Shown: positions 24,801 through 36,960 of the stretch, one piece after another
Numbering within the stretch: the stretch's first letter is position 1
How the letters are laid out: the number at the start of each line of letters is the position of its first letter
Assembly: GCA_001986395.2 (NCBI GenBank)
Contig: MQVO02000001.1
Span: forward strand, 3,189,205-3,253,204
Reading direction: 5' to 3'
Origin: Irpex lacteus
Taxonomy: Eukaryota; Basidiomycota; Agaricomycetes; Polyporales; Irpicaceae
Length of the DNA stretch: 64,000 nt
The notes under the pieces: model-generated
Told to the model about the DNA's origin: nothing
Database searches by the model: none
The model's input: only the letters and a program-made list of their open reading frames with translations
Program-made: the position numbers and the translations under genes

Positions 24801-25618
24801 CGCTTGCGGGGAGGTGAAGAGGGCTTTGAGGTGTGCGGTGGAGGGGTCGTAGGAGGGGGAGGTGGGGGAGGTGGGGTGCGGGTGTGGGATGGAGGTGTCG
24901 GGGATTAGTTGGGTTGTGTGCGGGGAGCGGGCGTAGTTGAAGGCGGGGGCGCATTCGAGGCGGAGAGGGAGCTTGCCTCGGACGCACTGTGATGGTGGTT
25001 GGTATTAGGGTAAGTCGAAAGGATGATGGGATGAGGGGATGGGGACGTACTTCTACGCGACGGACGAGCCAGGAGAGTAAGGGACGTGCGGTTGCGCTGC
25101 TGGGCTGGCGGGGGAGGAAGTCGGTGACTGTGACGACACCAGAGTCGTTCATAAACCTAGGGTGTGATTATGAAGGAATGTGTGGTTAATAGTGAACTGT
25201 TAACGCACTTTGTTTGGAGGACATTGGAGCTGGGCAAGTAGTTCTGCTTAGTAGAGAAAGAGACACGAGGGTGGATAGAGAAGTGGCCGCCTTTGTCTTT
25301 GTCAAGTATGCGAGCAAAGATGGAGGGAGAGTCAAAGTTGGGGACGCAGTAGCTCTCGACTGCGTGGTGTGATTAGATTAGTACGGAGGTGGTGCACGGT
25401 GCACTCACTGGATCCGTCGATGCTGACCTGCCTCGATGTTAATGCATGGTGTATTTCGAGACAGCATTACAAGCTCACTAGTGCAGCAGTCCTCAAATTC
25501 CCTATACTATCGATACAATAACATCAGACACCAAGATCAAGCACACCAAGAATACGTACAGGCCATGGTCTCCAATGGAGAGGTATCCACGATCTTTGCT
25601 AGGCTCGAGGACGTTCAT
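21835..25618 (-). CDS. GH15-family glycosidase (six-hairpin, trehalase/glucoamylase-like)
   Basis: I can join 26 exons in phase from the ATG at 25618 to the stop at 21835, giving about 700 residues. Exons are as short as 8 (23164-23157), 14, 17, 18, 19, 20 and 24 nt. The intron after 22811 needs a GC donor (GCACGT) to stay in frame. Family landmarks in order: [52 protein letters not shown], then C-T-L-W-T-V-E-A-L and C-T-E-E-I-S. The glutamates in W-E-V-R and T-E-E-I-S are at the expected positions of the catalytic acid/base pair. There is no signal peptide, so it is probably cytosolic. GH15 members release glucose from alpha-glucans or trehalose; which substrate cannot be decided here. Confidence 0.88.
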
Positions 25619-26019
25619 CTTTTCGTTGGAAATGGGAGCCACGACGAGTAGAGATAATAAGAGCACTGGGACGTTGTCCTTGAGTACTCGGTGGATTTAT
25701 AGTGGTGGTCGTTGCGAGAGATAATCTACGGCGATGACGGCGAGTGTGGTCGTCTGATCCGTGATCGGGCACACATCGGGCTTCTTCGGTCCGTCGTCAT
25801 ATGTTTGTCTGACAACTTCTTTCATGACATTCAGCACCGTGGCCATACATTGTACTTCTACGTACAAAGAAGCAGATATGCGCATTGTATTCTGAGTGCA
25901 ACAAGCACGATCATGTGTGGCACTGGCAGTCGTTTAATGGTGGCGTGTTGCGGTGCCAGTCGTGTCCCTCCCCAACGCCGTTCAGCTTATCGCTACAAGT
26001 TCTGTGGCTTCTCTTGCCA
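25619..26019. other. Intergenic: GH15 promoter and upstream of the F-box pseudogene
   Basis: A 400-bp gap between the GH15 start and the first codon of the decayed F-box copy. No supported gene. Confidence 0.4.
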
Positions 26020-28427
26020 ATGAGCCAGCCAGCTAGTGGGAAACCACCGTCTAGGCTGGGCAAAGTAGCGGGTAGTACTAACAGTAACCCGCTAAGCACC
26101 TCCAAAACTCCACGCAGATCCAGTAAGGGGAGGCTACAAGCGTTCCTCGACATGCCGCTCGACGTGTTCTTGGAGGTGAATTCTCTTTTTCTATGACACA
26201 TATACATCCAATCCTGACAAATCTCTGCGTAGATATGCACTCATCTACAGCCTTCTGACCTTCTCAACATGGCACGCTCGTCCAAGGGGTTGCGCACTAC
26301 GTTTATGGACCGCAGGTCGCGATACCGCTCGCGCAAACGTTTTCGGTCTCCCGCCTTCCCCAGACGACCGCTTACGCTTCTCTCGCCTTTGAAGCGTTCT
26401 GTCATGTAAGACGTTCCAGTTCCAGGATCTGTATGTACTTATAATTATTTCCGGTAGAACTGCGTAGAATATCACGGCGATGTCTACTGGCGATGGAGGG
26501 TCCGCTTATGCAGACCCTGCTTCGATAAATCGTGAGTCGCCGATACCATGCTTAACTCACTCTCACATCATCCATCCACTCATTCTCTCGCCGCCTTATA
26601 GAACAATCAACGTCGGTTGGGTGGATAGATGCATCGGCGAGGATGCAGCTGCCTCCCTTTACAAGCTGAGAGAAATAAAGCACGAGCTGTGCAGAAGTTT
26701 CGAGTTGTTACCCGTCATTTGGGTCGTTAGCAAAAGACCTGCGCTATCGAAACAAGCACGCCGTGAGTACTTACTTTGGTGCACATTTCGCCATCACGCT
26801 TTAATGACGTCGACACTAGCTTTCTGGTACATCCCAGACGTGAGACGACTCAAGGATCGCATGGCTCAAGCTCTTAGACGACTTGGAGCAAGCGGCACCG
26901 CTCGTCTCGAGGTGCGAGATTCACCGCTTTGCGCTTTCGAGCCGCTCACTGACTGTAGTCAACCACATCGATCAATATCCGGAGGCTCGTCAGGTGGAGA
27001 AATGGCACAACGCGTTCCTGGATGCTCGTGCAGTCGAGGCTGAGAACCTCGTAGACAACGGTGCGTGCCCAGGTGTGATACATCATACACTGGCACGTCT
27101 CATGACCATCGACATCCAATCTTTTTATGTAGAATACTGGATAAACTCAAACTGGGGTGGCGGGAAGAGATCGCATACTTCGGGGACGATCCCAAAGCGT
27201 TGTCACGTCACCTGCAGTCATGCATGTAGCGTACGGTCCCCTAGCGACAGTGGTGCCTCTGTTGACTCGCTCGAGCAGAGTGGAAGGAGGATGATGGGGT
27301 TTATGGAAGAGTGCAGGGCGCGCATGCTGTCCGAGAAGCGGCGTGCTGTCCTCGTAGAACGGTTCAAAGCGTCGCAGTCGGCTGTCGAGCATGCCGTGGC
27401 ACTGGCAGGACTCCCTAGCGTGACACTATCGGCTCTCGAAGTCCCAGGAGTCGACAACCTTCTAGACGCCACGATCCCCGCTTCCGACTTCGACATCCAT
27501 CGTTTCCTCGAACGCGCCACCCCCCCCTCCCCCCCGTACCTAGCAGACCGCGACAACAAGGCAAGAGACCCTCATCCGCCATCGACCCCATTCGCACTTG
27601 GGCTAGCCGTGGGTACGATAACTTACACATCTGCGCGCGCTGCAACACCGCCATCAACGCTCCTCGACGGTGCCCGCCCGGCCAGAAGGGATGTCTACGA
27701 CGTTCGCAGGCCAGTTCGCGTGGGATCCAAGCGCGCTGTTGATGCTACGGCGAGGATGATTTCGTTTCGTCGTGTGGGTTCGATGTGAAGAGTGCCACGA
27801 CGGGGTGGCGCGTGCTACGAGGAGCAGTGGTGAGAAGCGGGTGGCGGTCAGTCGCTTATGAACACGTCCAGATCTCTCTGAGCACTAAGTAACTAACGCG
27901 GGTGTTTCTTTTCTAATTTCATCTCACTGGCATCTATGCGGCACAGGCTCTCGAGTGGCACAGAGTCATCCTGCGTTCGAGGTACTACGACCAGCCCGAG
28001 TACGGGAGGGCATCCCCCACACATGTCTCTGCCGCCAAACCGCTAGAACCTGCCGCTCGGACCTTCGAGTCGAGTTTGTCGCGAGTTCCGGTGTGCGTTG
28101 TGGCCGGCCCCGAGCAAAGCGGCTGTCCTGACGCACATCAGAGAAAGGTGAGCTTACTCTAGCCTGAAATGGCTTTCTATTCCTACTTTGGTTTGTATGT
28201 TCGTTGGCATGCTCAATTATCGTCAGTCATGGCGTCGCAGACATCATTGGGTGGACGAACAGCTCACGATAGCCATTTCGAGTCCAGTCCACCTCGTCGC
28301 GGAAGAGCTGAGGGGAAAACTTGATGGGGTGCCCTGTGTGCAATGGGACAGTAGTGGTGCGGGGGTGTCGTGTCAGAATTTGTTTGACAAGGGTACTGCT
28401 ACTTTCATCTCTACAGACGAAGCATAG
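26020..28427 (+). pseudogene. Decayed third copy of the 9-exon F-box gene
   Basis: Exon 1 (26020-26175) is intact and ends in L-D-M-P-L-D-V-F-L-E at the same donor as the functional copies. Exon 2 starts at 26233 (I-C-T-H-L-Q-P-S-D-L-L). It has lost bases twice, between R-Y and A-R-A-N-V and before A-Y-A-S-L-A-F, so it shifts frame twice and meets a stop. Exon 3 (N-C-V-E-Y-H-G-D, R-L-C-R-P-C-F-D) is intact. The middle exons are recognisable (E-A-R-Q-V-E-K-W, I-L-D-K-L-K-L-G-W, F-M-E-E-C-R-x-x-M-L-S-E-K, F-A-L-G-L-A-V-G) but have deletions and frame changes. The last exon, W-V-D-E-Q-L-T-I to the stop at 28427, is intact and closest to copy 1 (11666-14365). Exon order and most splice sites are retained, so this is a DNA-level duplicate, not a retrocopy. 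Confidence 0.8.
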
Positions 28428-28500
28428 TTTTCGTAGAAATGATCCTGGTACTTGTTGCACATCTATCCATACCGTATGTCAACAGCGTCACGGGAAAGTA

Positions 28501-28816
28501 GTCTACAAAACCGCCTTCTACTCCTTCTACCTCCCCGTCGCGCTGGCCATGTACTACGTGAACATCCCTCACTCCTCTCTCAGTCGACCCGTACAAACTC
28601 GCCTCCTCAATCCTCATCCCCCTGGGCGAACACTTAAATCCAAGAGCTGTTGACGTACCCGGGAAGTATTATAAGTATGAGGAGGATGCGTATAGGAGGA
28701 TTATGGGGCTGATTGAGAGTATCCCCGTGGAGGGACTTGGGGCGGAGGGGCAGGTTAAGCTGCAGAGGCAGGTGTTTACGTCGTTCTTGAACAAGATTTA
28801 CAAGAGTCAGAAGTAG
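28501..28816 (+). pseudogene. Truncated farnesyl diphosphate synthase fragment
   Basis: The sequence matches the last exon of ERG20 (17533-18064). It begins abruptly at [12 protein letters not shown] and ends K-I-Y-K-S-Q-K plus stop. An internal deletion removes everything between L-I-P-L-G-E and V-D-V-P-G-K-Y-Y, including the second Asp-rich motif, and a small indel shifts frame before the deletion. Similarity continues into the 3' UTR (GGAATGTATAGTT), and I see no poly(A) tract. It lies directly after the F-box pseudogene and in the same orientation, whereas at 17.2-17.5 kb the F-box and ERG20 genes converge. It is non-functional. Confidence 0.9.
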
Positions 28817-29325
28817 GCGGCTTTTCGGTATAAGAATAGGAATGTATAGTTTTGGTTTTTGGTTTCGGTAGGCATAGAATGGGTGCTTCGTACTGCTGTT
28901 TGCTTCGGTGTCTGCTCGTGTTCGCGGTGCTCCTGTGAGTCCATCGTTTAAAATACGAACCATTTATGAAGAATGAACAATCATTCGCGCAGTTAGTGTA
29001 CTCCTTCCGCGTTGAGTTCAGTGTTCACGCCTTCGAGATATGCGTGTATTGCAACAATTACAAGTGGCAAGTCATAGACCGGGAATCCAAGCATCGTACT
29101 GTACAAACCATAGCCAAAACCGATAAATACCACAATCACAGCACACCACTCCCCTCTTCTCCCTCCTCTCCTCCCTCACACCCTCCTCCTCCCTTCCGCC
29201 TCTCATCCCCTCCACCCCTTCCCTACAAACAAATACTCTTCGCACTCCCCACCTTCTCACCTAATTCCCAAACCCACTCAACCCACCCGTCAACCCCCCA
29301 CCCCCAAAAATACTCAACCCAGTAT
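28817..29325. other. Intergenic, C/T-rich
   Basis: A 500-bp gap between the ERG20 fragment and the 3' end of the next minus-strand gene. The right half (29150-29330) is a strongly pyrimidine-rich plus strand. No supported gene. Confidence 0.4.
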
Positions 29326-31873
29326 TCAACAAACTAGCCACACTAGTAATAGCATCCATCTTCGTCGCGTGGTCCCCACTATCCCCTCCTCCTCCTCCCG
29401 TAGTAGTGCTAGTCGCTCCTCCGTAATTGTATACTCCCGTCCCCCGCCTACTCCGGCGGCGGCTAAGATAGCCTGCGTCTGAGCTTGGCTTTGTTGCTGG
29501 TAACTCCCCAACATCGAACTATAAGCACCCGTAATCCTCTGCATCTCCTCAACACTCTCCCTCTCCCTCCTCTCCACCTCCTTCCTCTGCACATCCACCA
29601 CGATACCCTCCTGCCAGGCTTTGTAGATCCTTAGACAGGGGGGCGCGGGTGTGGAGGGGAAGGCGGAGCGGGGGAGGGGGGTTGGGAAGGGTTGGGAGGT
29701 GAGGGGGTCAGTGAGGGCGAAGAGGGGGAGGGTTTTTTGCCAGAACTGTTGGGAGGGAGTGTGAGTGGGTTAGTAAGAAGTATTATAAAAAAGATGAGGG
29801 GGGGAAAGCGTACCTTCCACGTCTCGTCCGGATCGGCTCTCGCGTCGAACACTTGGGAATGTAGGAACGCACGTCTGTCCAGCACCGCGATCTACACACC
29901 CACCCACCACCGTCGTCATTAGCATCTTCACAAAACCACAAAACGCCAAAACCAAAACCACGAAAACACCACAAAAGAAGATAGAGGGAAGGAGACTTAC
30001 GGTTTTACCGTCCCCCCTAACCCGCCACTGAACAGGAAACCCCGCAGCCTCATACAACCCCTCGATGTACTCGACGAGGAGCCGTCCTTCGAGCTCGCCT
30101 GCGCCTGCGCGCATGGACATCCAGGCGTATTTCTCTGGTTCTATTACGCCTGTGGGTGAGCGACGTAGGAGCCCGTTAGCATTAGATTTCGACGTGGAGA
30201 GATTAGATTAGATTTCGACGTTCGATTGAATTTAGAGGGAAGAGAGCAGAGGGAAGATGGAGCAGAGGGAGGAAGAAAAAAGGAGACGGAAGAAAAGGAG
30301 GGAAAAAGAGAGAAGAGGAGACAGGACGCACCAGTACCCCGCAACCCAGGTAGGGTGCACTGCGCGTCGAGCCAGAAGAAGAGCGCATCGGAGAGGCGGG
30401 TGAAGATGGGGGATGGGCGGGATGTTAGGGGGTCTATTAGGCTGTTGGCGAGCGTTAGCGAGCAATGGGAGAGGTGTGCGTTAGTTTCGTTGTTGTATGG
30501 TATGGCAGACACAGACAACAAGAAAGAAGCGTTAGGAGGAGTGTCGTAGCCGTCGATGTGTGGCCTCTCTCTTCTCGTAGAGAGGGTAGAGAGGACGTAA
30601 GTGCAATCACAATACGTCGTACCACAGCCCCATCTCTGATCTACCGTCCGTCCATCACCAGAGATTTGTACGCGGCTACGTATGTGTTGCCTCACTTATT
30701 GCCCACGACGAACACCAGTAGACCAACCGGCGTAGCACTCTCAACTGAGTCCACCCCAACCGGCGTCGACACTCTCCACTCAACTCAACTCGACTCAACT
30801 CAATTCAACTCAACTCCCCCGATACAGACCAACGACGAAGAGCAGGACGAAACACCAGCAGAACGGAAGATAAAAGACGGAAGACGGAAGACAGAAGACC
30901 AAAGACGATATAAAGAGAACACTCACTTTCCATAAAAACTCCCAACGTCCCCCGCAGGCCCGTCAAAGTCTACAGGCTGGTACCCCCCTGCCCCTACCCC
31001 TCCCGTCCCTGATCCTCCACCTGCTCCGCCTACTCCTGCTCCCGTCCCTAATCCTCCTCCTTCTCCTCCTGCACCTGCTCCTCCTCCCGTCCCTCCTCCT
31101 GCGTGAGGGGAGTGAGGGGGTGGGGACTGAGGTTGATGCTGATGCTGAGTTTGCTGAGGGGGAGGTGGTGGAGGCGATTGCTGATACTGAGAAGAAGGTG
31201 GAGGAGGAGGCGAGTGCTGCTGCTGCTGATACTGAGCCTGAGGAGGAGGGGGTACGTTATACCCTCCCCCACCTCCACCATAACCAGGCGGAGATTGCGG
31301 CTGCGCTCCATACGGTGATGAGTACGATTGAGACTGAGATTGTGAGTGAGTAGGTCTGGGAGGCTGTTGAGGCCCAGCGCTAGGTGGAGGACTGGGATAG
31401 GCCGCCCCTCCTCCTCCGTAGCTTTGAGAATGAGACTGCGAGTACGAGTGAGAGTGTGAGGGTGGTCGGTTGGGCAGGGGAGCAGATTGTACATGCGGCT
31501 GGGAGTGTGGTGGGGGGTACGTAGACGCGTGGTGCGGAGGCCTAGGTGGCTGTTGATGAGAGTTATGAGATTGGTTTGATGTGTGAGATGGGTGGTTGGG
31601 ATAAGGCGAGTAAGGCGGGGTAGGTACGAAGGCTGGGTAGAACGACGTTGGCGACGATGAGGCGGAGTGTGATTGAGATTGTGTGTGTGCGTGTTGGGGG
31701 TGGGGCGGGCGGTTGTGGTTGTACATGTTCTGGGAGTGAGAGTGAGAGTGGTTGAGGTTCCTGGGTGGGAGAGGAGGTGGTTTGTTGTGCGATGTAGGAG
31801 GAGATGGAGAGGAAGAGGAGGAGGAGGATGGTTGGGTGAGGAGCCCGTCTTGTGGGGAGTATGAATATTTCAT
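29326..31873 (-). CDS. Low-complexity N-terminus plus DUF7514-like domain protein
   Basis: Five exons (31873-30927, 30441-30332, 30149-30001, 29891-29814, 29745-29326) join in phase to 567 residues. Residues 1-315 are extremely rich in Pro, Ser, His, Gln and Gly, with runs of S-Q-S, P-P-P and G-G. After the first intron comes a compact segment, L-I-D-P-L-T-S-R-P-S-P-I-F then V-I-E-P-E-K-Y-A-W-M. It continues through W-K and F-W-Q-K-T-L-P-L-F to a charged helical tail (V-E-R-R-E-R-E-S-V). This arrangement resembles fungal proteins with a DUF7514 domain, though I name that family from memory of its pattern only. Intron 1 is unusually long (485 nt) and contains an AACTC tandem tract. Function is unknown. 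Confidence 0.7.
30777..30816. repeat. AACTC pentamer tract inside an intron
   Basis: About eight near-perfect head-to-tail copies of a 5-bp unit (CAACT on the plus strand), with two single-base variants. It lies within the 485-nt first intron of the gene on the minus strand. Confidence 0.9.
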
Positions 31874-34126
31874 GATTATCGCCGGTGCACGCGTGAGTCA
31901 CGTCCACGCGGTGATCAATCCTTTGTGCACCTTGTCTCTTCTCTGGTGGAAGAGGTCAGCGTCCTGTGTCGTCGGACGTCCCTTGACTCTTCGTCTTCTT
32001 CTGCACCTAAAAATACCAGGAAGAGGAGGCTGTTCTGTTCATTCCATGCACAGAGGCTGTCCGCGTCGCCCCTTAGCGACGAAGAGAGGCTCTGGACAAT
32101 GAGCACCAACTAGAGAGGGGGCGTGCGTTTCCCAGTATAGTCTAAGTGCAGCTGTCAGTTATTGACCTATCATGTCAGTCAAAGATATTGCATCGCCTTA
32201 CAACATCGTGTTCCTTCCTACCTCTCGCAGGTACAAAAGCAGAGATGTGAGCCCCACATACGCGTGGTGTTATTGTGCACGCCATTCGATGCATGCTTGT
32301 CGTCGTCGTTGTCGAGGATGTTAATGATGGTGGCACGGAGAGACGCGTCGGTGATCTAATCGAGGGCTCTCACGAGGATCGTCGCTCAGGCACACATCAT
32401 TCCCGCCTCTCGGATCGAGATTGTTGGGCGTAGTATCTACGGAGCGCTGGCGTTCATTGACTTCAGGCCGGGCTACGACGTATGCCACAGCTTTCGGTGT
32501 TTGTATATGTACACTCGGCTCTAGCGTAACATCGCTGCACAGCGTGATATCGACGAGCTACTTACGCCTGTTTGGGCACTCTCTGAGAACTACACAAACC
32601 CGAACTTGCATACGCAATTCTCATGGATCTGCTAGATCTATAGACTTATCAGATTAGCAGCCAACACGGTTTGGTACGAGCGAGCGAGTATGTTGGCCAG
32701 GGCCTGTACATGGTCAGTAAGTATGCTATCAATAACATGACGAGCTGGTCCCTGACACAAACAAGGAACAAGGAACACACACTCAAAATACCAGACATGA
32801 AGCAGCGCGCGAGCTTCGATAGGGTGATACATACAATCCGTGCGTGGAAGTTCAAGTGTCTACGAGGAGTACCGGGTGTGTATATGCATATGGAAGCATT
32901 GTCCCGACAAGTGTCGCAGAAAGTATGTCAAACACACCATCCCGATGCAAGCAGAAACAAGCAGACGTCGTCATTAGTTCGTCTCTCAAGATCTCAAGTG
33001 TCATGTTGGATATGTGTGATCTTATGGCATCTTCGGCTATATGGAGATATATACAGTCCAGATACGGTACATACAATACAGAATAGAAGACGACAAAAGT
33101 CCCGTTGATATTGATCACGTCGAAGGAAGAAAAATGAAGCACCACAACCGCCACCACTACCAAGCCAAAGGGAGAGAAATAACACGACAAAGTCCCGGGA
33201 TTCAAGGTTGCATGCTTTTCGTAGGCAGAGGATCGAGAATACCGCGTCGAGGTCAAAGAGGAAAGAGAGGGCCAAGGAGGGTACCGTATGCCATACACAT
33301 GCCTCGCGACGTGAATCTTCGAGCTACCGCGCGCCTCCCTCCGATAGTGCATAAAGCACGAGAGTGTACGAGGCGGGCTGGGATCCCTTCTGGAGTCCTA
33401 TTGTCGTTCATCGTTCATCCCTCGGATTCGCTTTTGCAGCGACCAACCCCGCCATTCCTCAGCCCTCCTCTCAACCCATCCTGTCAGATCCTCCCCTCTC
33501 TCGATCGCCTCCTCTGCCCCCTTTCCCTCTGTTACCCATGCCCTATTTGGACAACTCACAACTGCCAACATTATCCCTACCAATCACTTGCACAACCACT
33601 CGCACAACTCATCGGCCACACCCCGCCCCGCCCTCCGCCTCGATGACGCAACCCCCAACCCCAACCCCCTACCAAACACCAATTATCACCCACTCGCAGC
33701 CAGAGCCTCGACCCAAGACGCGAATCGAAATCCTTGACCCGAGCCCGAATTCCGAGGAGAGATCTGAGACCCGAGGAGGGATCTGAGACCCGAAGGGATC
33801 ATCCTTCTTCCGATTTCGAAAACATCGATTCGATGACGAATGGGGTACGGGAGGGTCGTGTTCTTTTCGTATGTTGGGGACGTCATCAGGAGAAAGAAAA
33901 GAATTTGTTTGTTTGATGATGCGAGGAGAGGGCTCCGGAGGACGATGGGGAGAGGGGAGGAAGGTTGCGATGAGTGAGCCTTTTGAGAGATAGAGGCGGG
34001 TTCATTAAATATTAGATATAGCATCCTAGGTGGCGATGGCGATGGTGAGCGGAAGGAGGGAGATGAGGAGCCGTGTATAGCGTGTCGGGCAAGAAGACGG
34101 AAGGAGGGAAAGAAGGGGAAAGGAGA
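31874..34126. other. Gene-free stretch, 2.25 kb
   Basis: Several frames of 60-200 codons exist (for example 33041-33646 plus), but their translations are compositionally odd, overlap each other on both strands and show no splice-consistent extension. I do not call any. It contains promoter sequence for the gene starting at 31873 and the 3' flank of the phosphatase gene. Confidence 0.4.
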
Positions 34127-34889
34127 CTACCGAGGTGTAGTCTGCACTCTACGCATCGAGGGACGGTCCGAGGCTGGTGGGCGCCATTGGCGTTCCCATT
34201 CTTGTAGGCATCTACGGAAGAGGGTCAGTATTTGTGGATGAGAGGTGTAGGGAGGTGAAGAGGTAGGAGGGAGGAGGAGGGAAGAGGGAATGGGGGGAGG
34301 AGGAGAGAAGCGGGGGAGGAGAGGGGGACGAGGGAGGAGGAGGAGGAAGGGAGGGGGGATAGAAGAAAGACGTACTTGACGAACCCGCTATTGGGCTTGA
34401 CGCACGCCCGTTTGCGTTTGACGAGGTCAAAGGCTGCGTCGTAGGACATGTTGTGTGTGTAGATGAGATACGCGATGACTACCGCGCTTGATCTCGACAC
34501 GCCCTACACATCTCATTAGTCTCTTTCAATAGACGAAGGGTATCCCTCAGACGCACCTGCTGACAATGCACAAGCACATTAACCCCCCTCCTCAACCTTT
34601 CATCAATCCACCTCACAGTCGCCTCAAGATGGGGCTTCAAATCCGCCGTCGTACTATCCAAAATATCCAACCTATAACTCTCCATCCTCCGTCCGCCCTG
34701 GCCCGTCTGCTGAGCATCGACGCTCGGGAGCCACGGCGCGTCGAGCACCTGCACGAGCGCGCCTATGCTGTGCGAGGAGAGGAGCTGGGCGTCGAAGATG
34801 GCGGAGAGGGAGCCGAGGTAGAGGGCGCCGGTGTGTGTGGTGGGGGAGGCGGGGAGGATGAGGTGCATGGGCGTGCACATGGCTTGCAT
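34127..34889 (-). CDS. Dual-specificity protein phosphatase
   Basis: Exons 34889-34557, 34503-34376 and 34211-34127 join in phase to 181 residues with introns of 53 and 164 nt. The active-site loop spans the first splice junction and reads V-H-C-Q-Q-G-V-S-R-S-S, the H-C-x5-R signature of cysteine phosphatases. Upstream, L-Y-L-G-S-L-S-A is the usual DUSP entry strand and D-I-L-D-S-T-T-A-D-L is the general-acid region. Downstream, A-Y-L-I and K-P-N-S-G-F fit the fold. An ATG at 34921 would extend the N-terminus as M-I-R-F-D-N-L-P, but a run of five Cs leaves it one base out of frame. I therefore start at 34889. The substrate is unknown. Confidence 0.85.
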
Positions 34890-35508
34890 CACTTCCGGGG
34901 GAGGTTGTCGAAGCGGATCATTGGTGTTTAATTGTTAATTATCGACTGTGGGAGGTTTGTTAGAGTGAAGGTGGAGATGAAGACGAGGAGATGCAGGAAG
35001 ATGAGGGTGAAGAGGAGGAAGAGGAGGAGTATAAGTAGGATTGTCGGATGGGTGGAGTAACACCCAGCACCCAGTGAAGAGTGGAGGCCTAGACTCGTCG
35101 ACCTGAGCTCCCTTCTTGCCCCTGCCGCGTCAGGCAATCATAATCATCAACTCCCGTCAAATCAGTTCACCCGTATTCCATATCCTCTCGAGCCACTCCG
35201 AGTCGTCCTGCTTTGTTCTCCATCGTAGGCTTGGGCTTGTGAGACTGAGTGATAATGAGAGAAGTGAATAGAGTGGGTACGAGATATGTTGGAGATCTCA
35301 GATCCGCAAGATCTCCGAGTACACCGAACCAGTACTTCTTCCGCCCATCCCATTCCATTCCGCTCCTTCGTGTGCCTGCCTTCGTGTACCCATTCTTCTA
35401 CGCCTCGTGTCTACCATTTTGAAAGCGAGTGGATCAGTGGATGTGCGGCATGCGAAACAGTGGTTCGAATTTCATTGGTTCTTTGGTAGACTGAGGCTGG
35501 CCACAGGT

Positions 35509-35825
35509 GTTATGTTATAACTTGTCGTGCCGACGAACTCACACCTATGCTAATTGGCTATCTTCGTCTCTGCCGAGTTCTTATAGAGGTCGAGACTGTT
35601 CACAACGTAAGTACTGCATACAGTAGTGCTTTACAATTCGTACGTTCGGAACTCTCTCTTGTTAATGTTATGTTATAACATGCATATGCCGTGCCGACGT
35701 ACTCACACCTACGCCAATTGGCTATCATCGTCTCTGCCGACTTCCTACAGAGGTCGAGGCTTTCCACAACGTAAACACTGTATACGGTAGTGCTTTACAA
35801 GTCGTACGTTCTCCATTCTCTCTTC
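35509..35825. repeat. Tandem duplication of about 158 bp
   Basis: Two direct copies start at 35509 and 35667. Both run from GTTATGTTATAAC through the shared blocks CTCACACCTA, TTGGCTATC and CGTCTCTGCCGA to CGTACGTTC. They differ by scattered substitutions and small indels, so the duplication is not recent. Confidence 0.85.
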
Positions 35826-35869
35826 ACCTACCATTCCTCCAATCGTAATTCCTACTCTTCTCACTTTAC

Positions 35870-36960
35870 AGCAGTCTCGCTCTCACTCGAACACATCTAG
35901 CTCTCGTCTCAAGTTCTAGGTCGTCTCGTCCAAAACATACAGTAGTCTATAACGTTAACTATCACTCTCATCTCCGAGTGTTCCACAGCATGCAACCATC
36001 GAGGTGAGTTTCAACTGTACTCAGCAAGGAACCTTGTCAGAACATGCTCAGTCCAGCCAATCAAATCGTTCCCGCTCGTCCAGGAGTAAGACAAAGTGAG
36101 CTGTATGTTCGTCTCTGTGTCGTCAAATCGTATTCCTGCACTTCTCACATAAGTCTCGTTCACACTCGAATGCATCTAGTTCTCGTCGCAAGGTCTCGAT
36201 TGTCTTGTCCAAGACATGCAGCTTGCTTAAACCATAACTCTCGAGTATCATCTCCGATGCTCACAGTACCCTTGCGTTGAGGTGAGCTCGAATCGTGGGT
36301 TTTGGGTTCCAACTTTCACTGCAACACGCTCATTCCAGCCAATCATATCACTCCCGCAGGCGGTTACTAGCACGTACTGAAACCTTACGTGTGTAAATGC
36401 TGCTTACGCGTGGTAAGAAGGCTCGTTAACCAGCCTCTGTACTCGTACCTCATACTAGGTGGTAAGTGGGTAATCCGACTCCGGTGCAAGTTCTGGTACG
36501 TTTCCTGCATTGCGTTGAAGCTAACCATGGATTTCAAGTTACAATTTGTCTTGCTGACGAAGCTAGTATACCAGGTGGCCACATCAATCGGCTATCGGTT
36601 CTCTCTTTCCTACCGCGAGTACCAAGGCTCCCGATTGAACGATGAACGTATACAAATTACATTGTACTACACAACTCCGAGTCGTATGGTCCTCTCTTTC
36701 TTGTGAAGTGGTATTCCCACTCTTCTCACCCAAGCCGAGCTCACACTCGAACACATCTAGTCCTTGTCGCAAGTTCTTAATCGTCTTGGGCAGCACATTG
36801 CCACAATTTGTAATCGAGGTGAGTTTAAATCGTGGGGTTTGTGTTTGAACCTTACTTACCAACAGCCAGAAACCTTATCGAAAACTAAGGAGAACACGCT
36901 CGTTTCAGCCAATCATGTCGTGCCTGCTGGACCAAGGAGTAGGTTAAAGTTCTCGCATGG
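35870..36960. repeat. Three diverged copies of a 300-500 bp repeat
   Basis: The motif order CACTCGAA...CATCTAGT, then CAAG-TTCT/GTCT, then TCGTCT-TC, then GAGGTGAGTTT/CTC, then CAGCCAATCA appears three times (starting near 35880, 36155 and 36730). Copies differ by many substitutions. There is no coding potential. Confidence 0.7.

Noticed and set aside
33041..33786. Overlapping frames of 140-200 codons on the plus strand
   Set aside because: Two overlapping frames and opposite-strand frames are equally open and the peptides are low-complexity; no gene can be supported.
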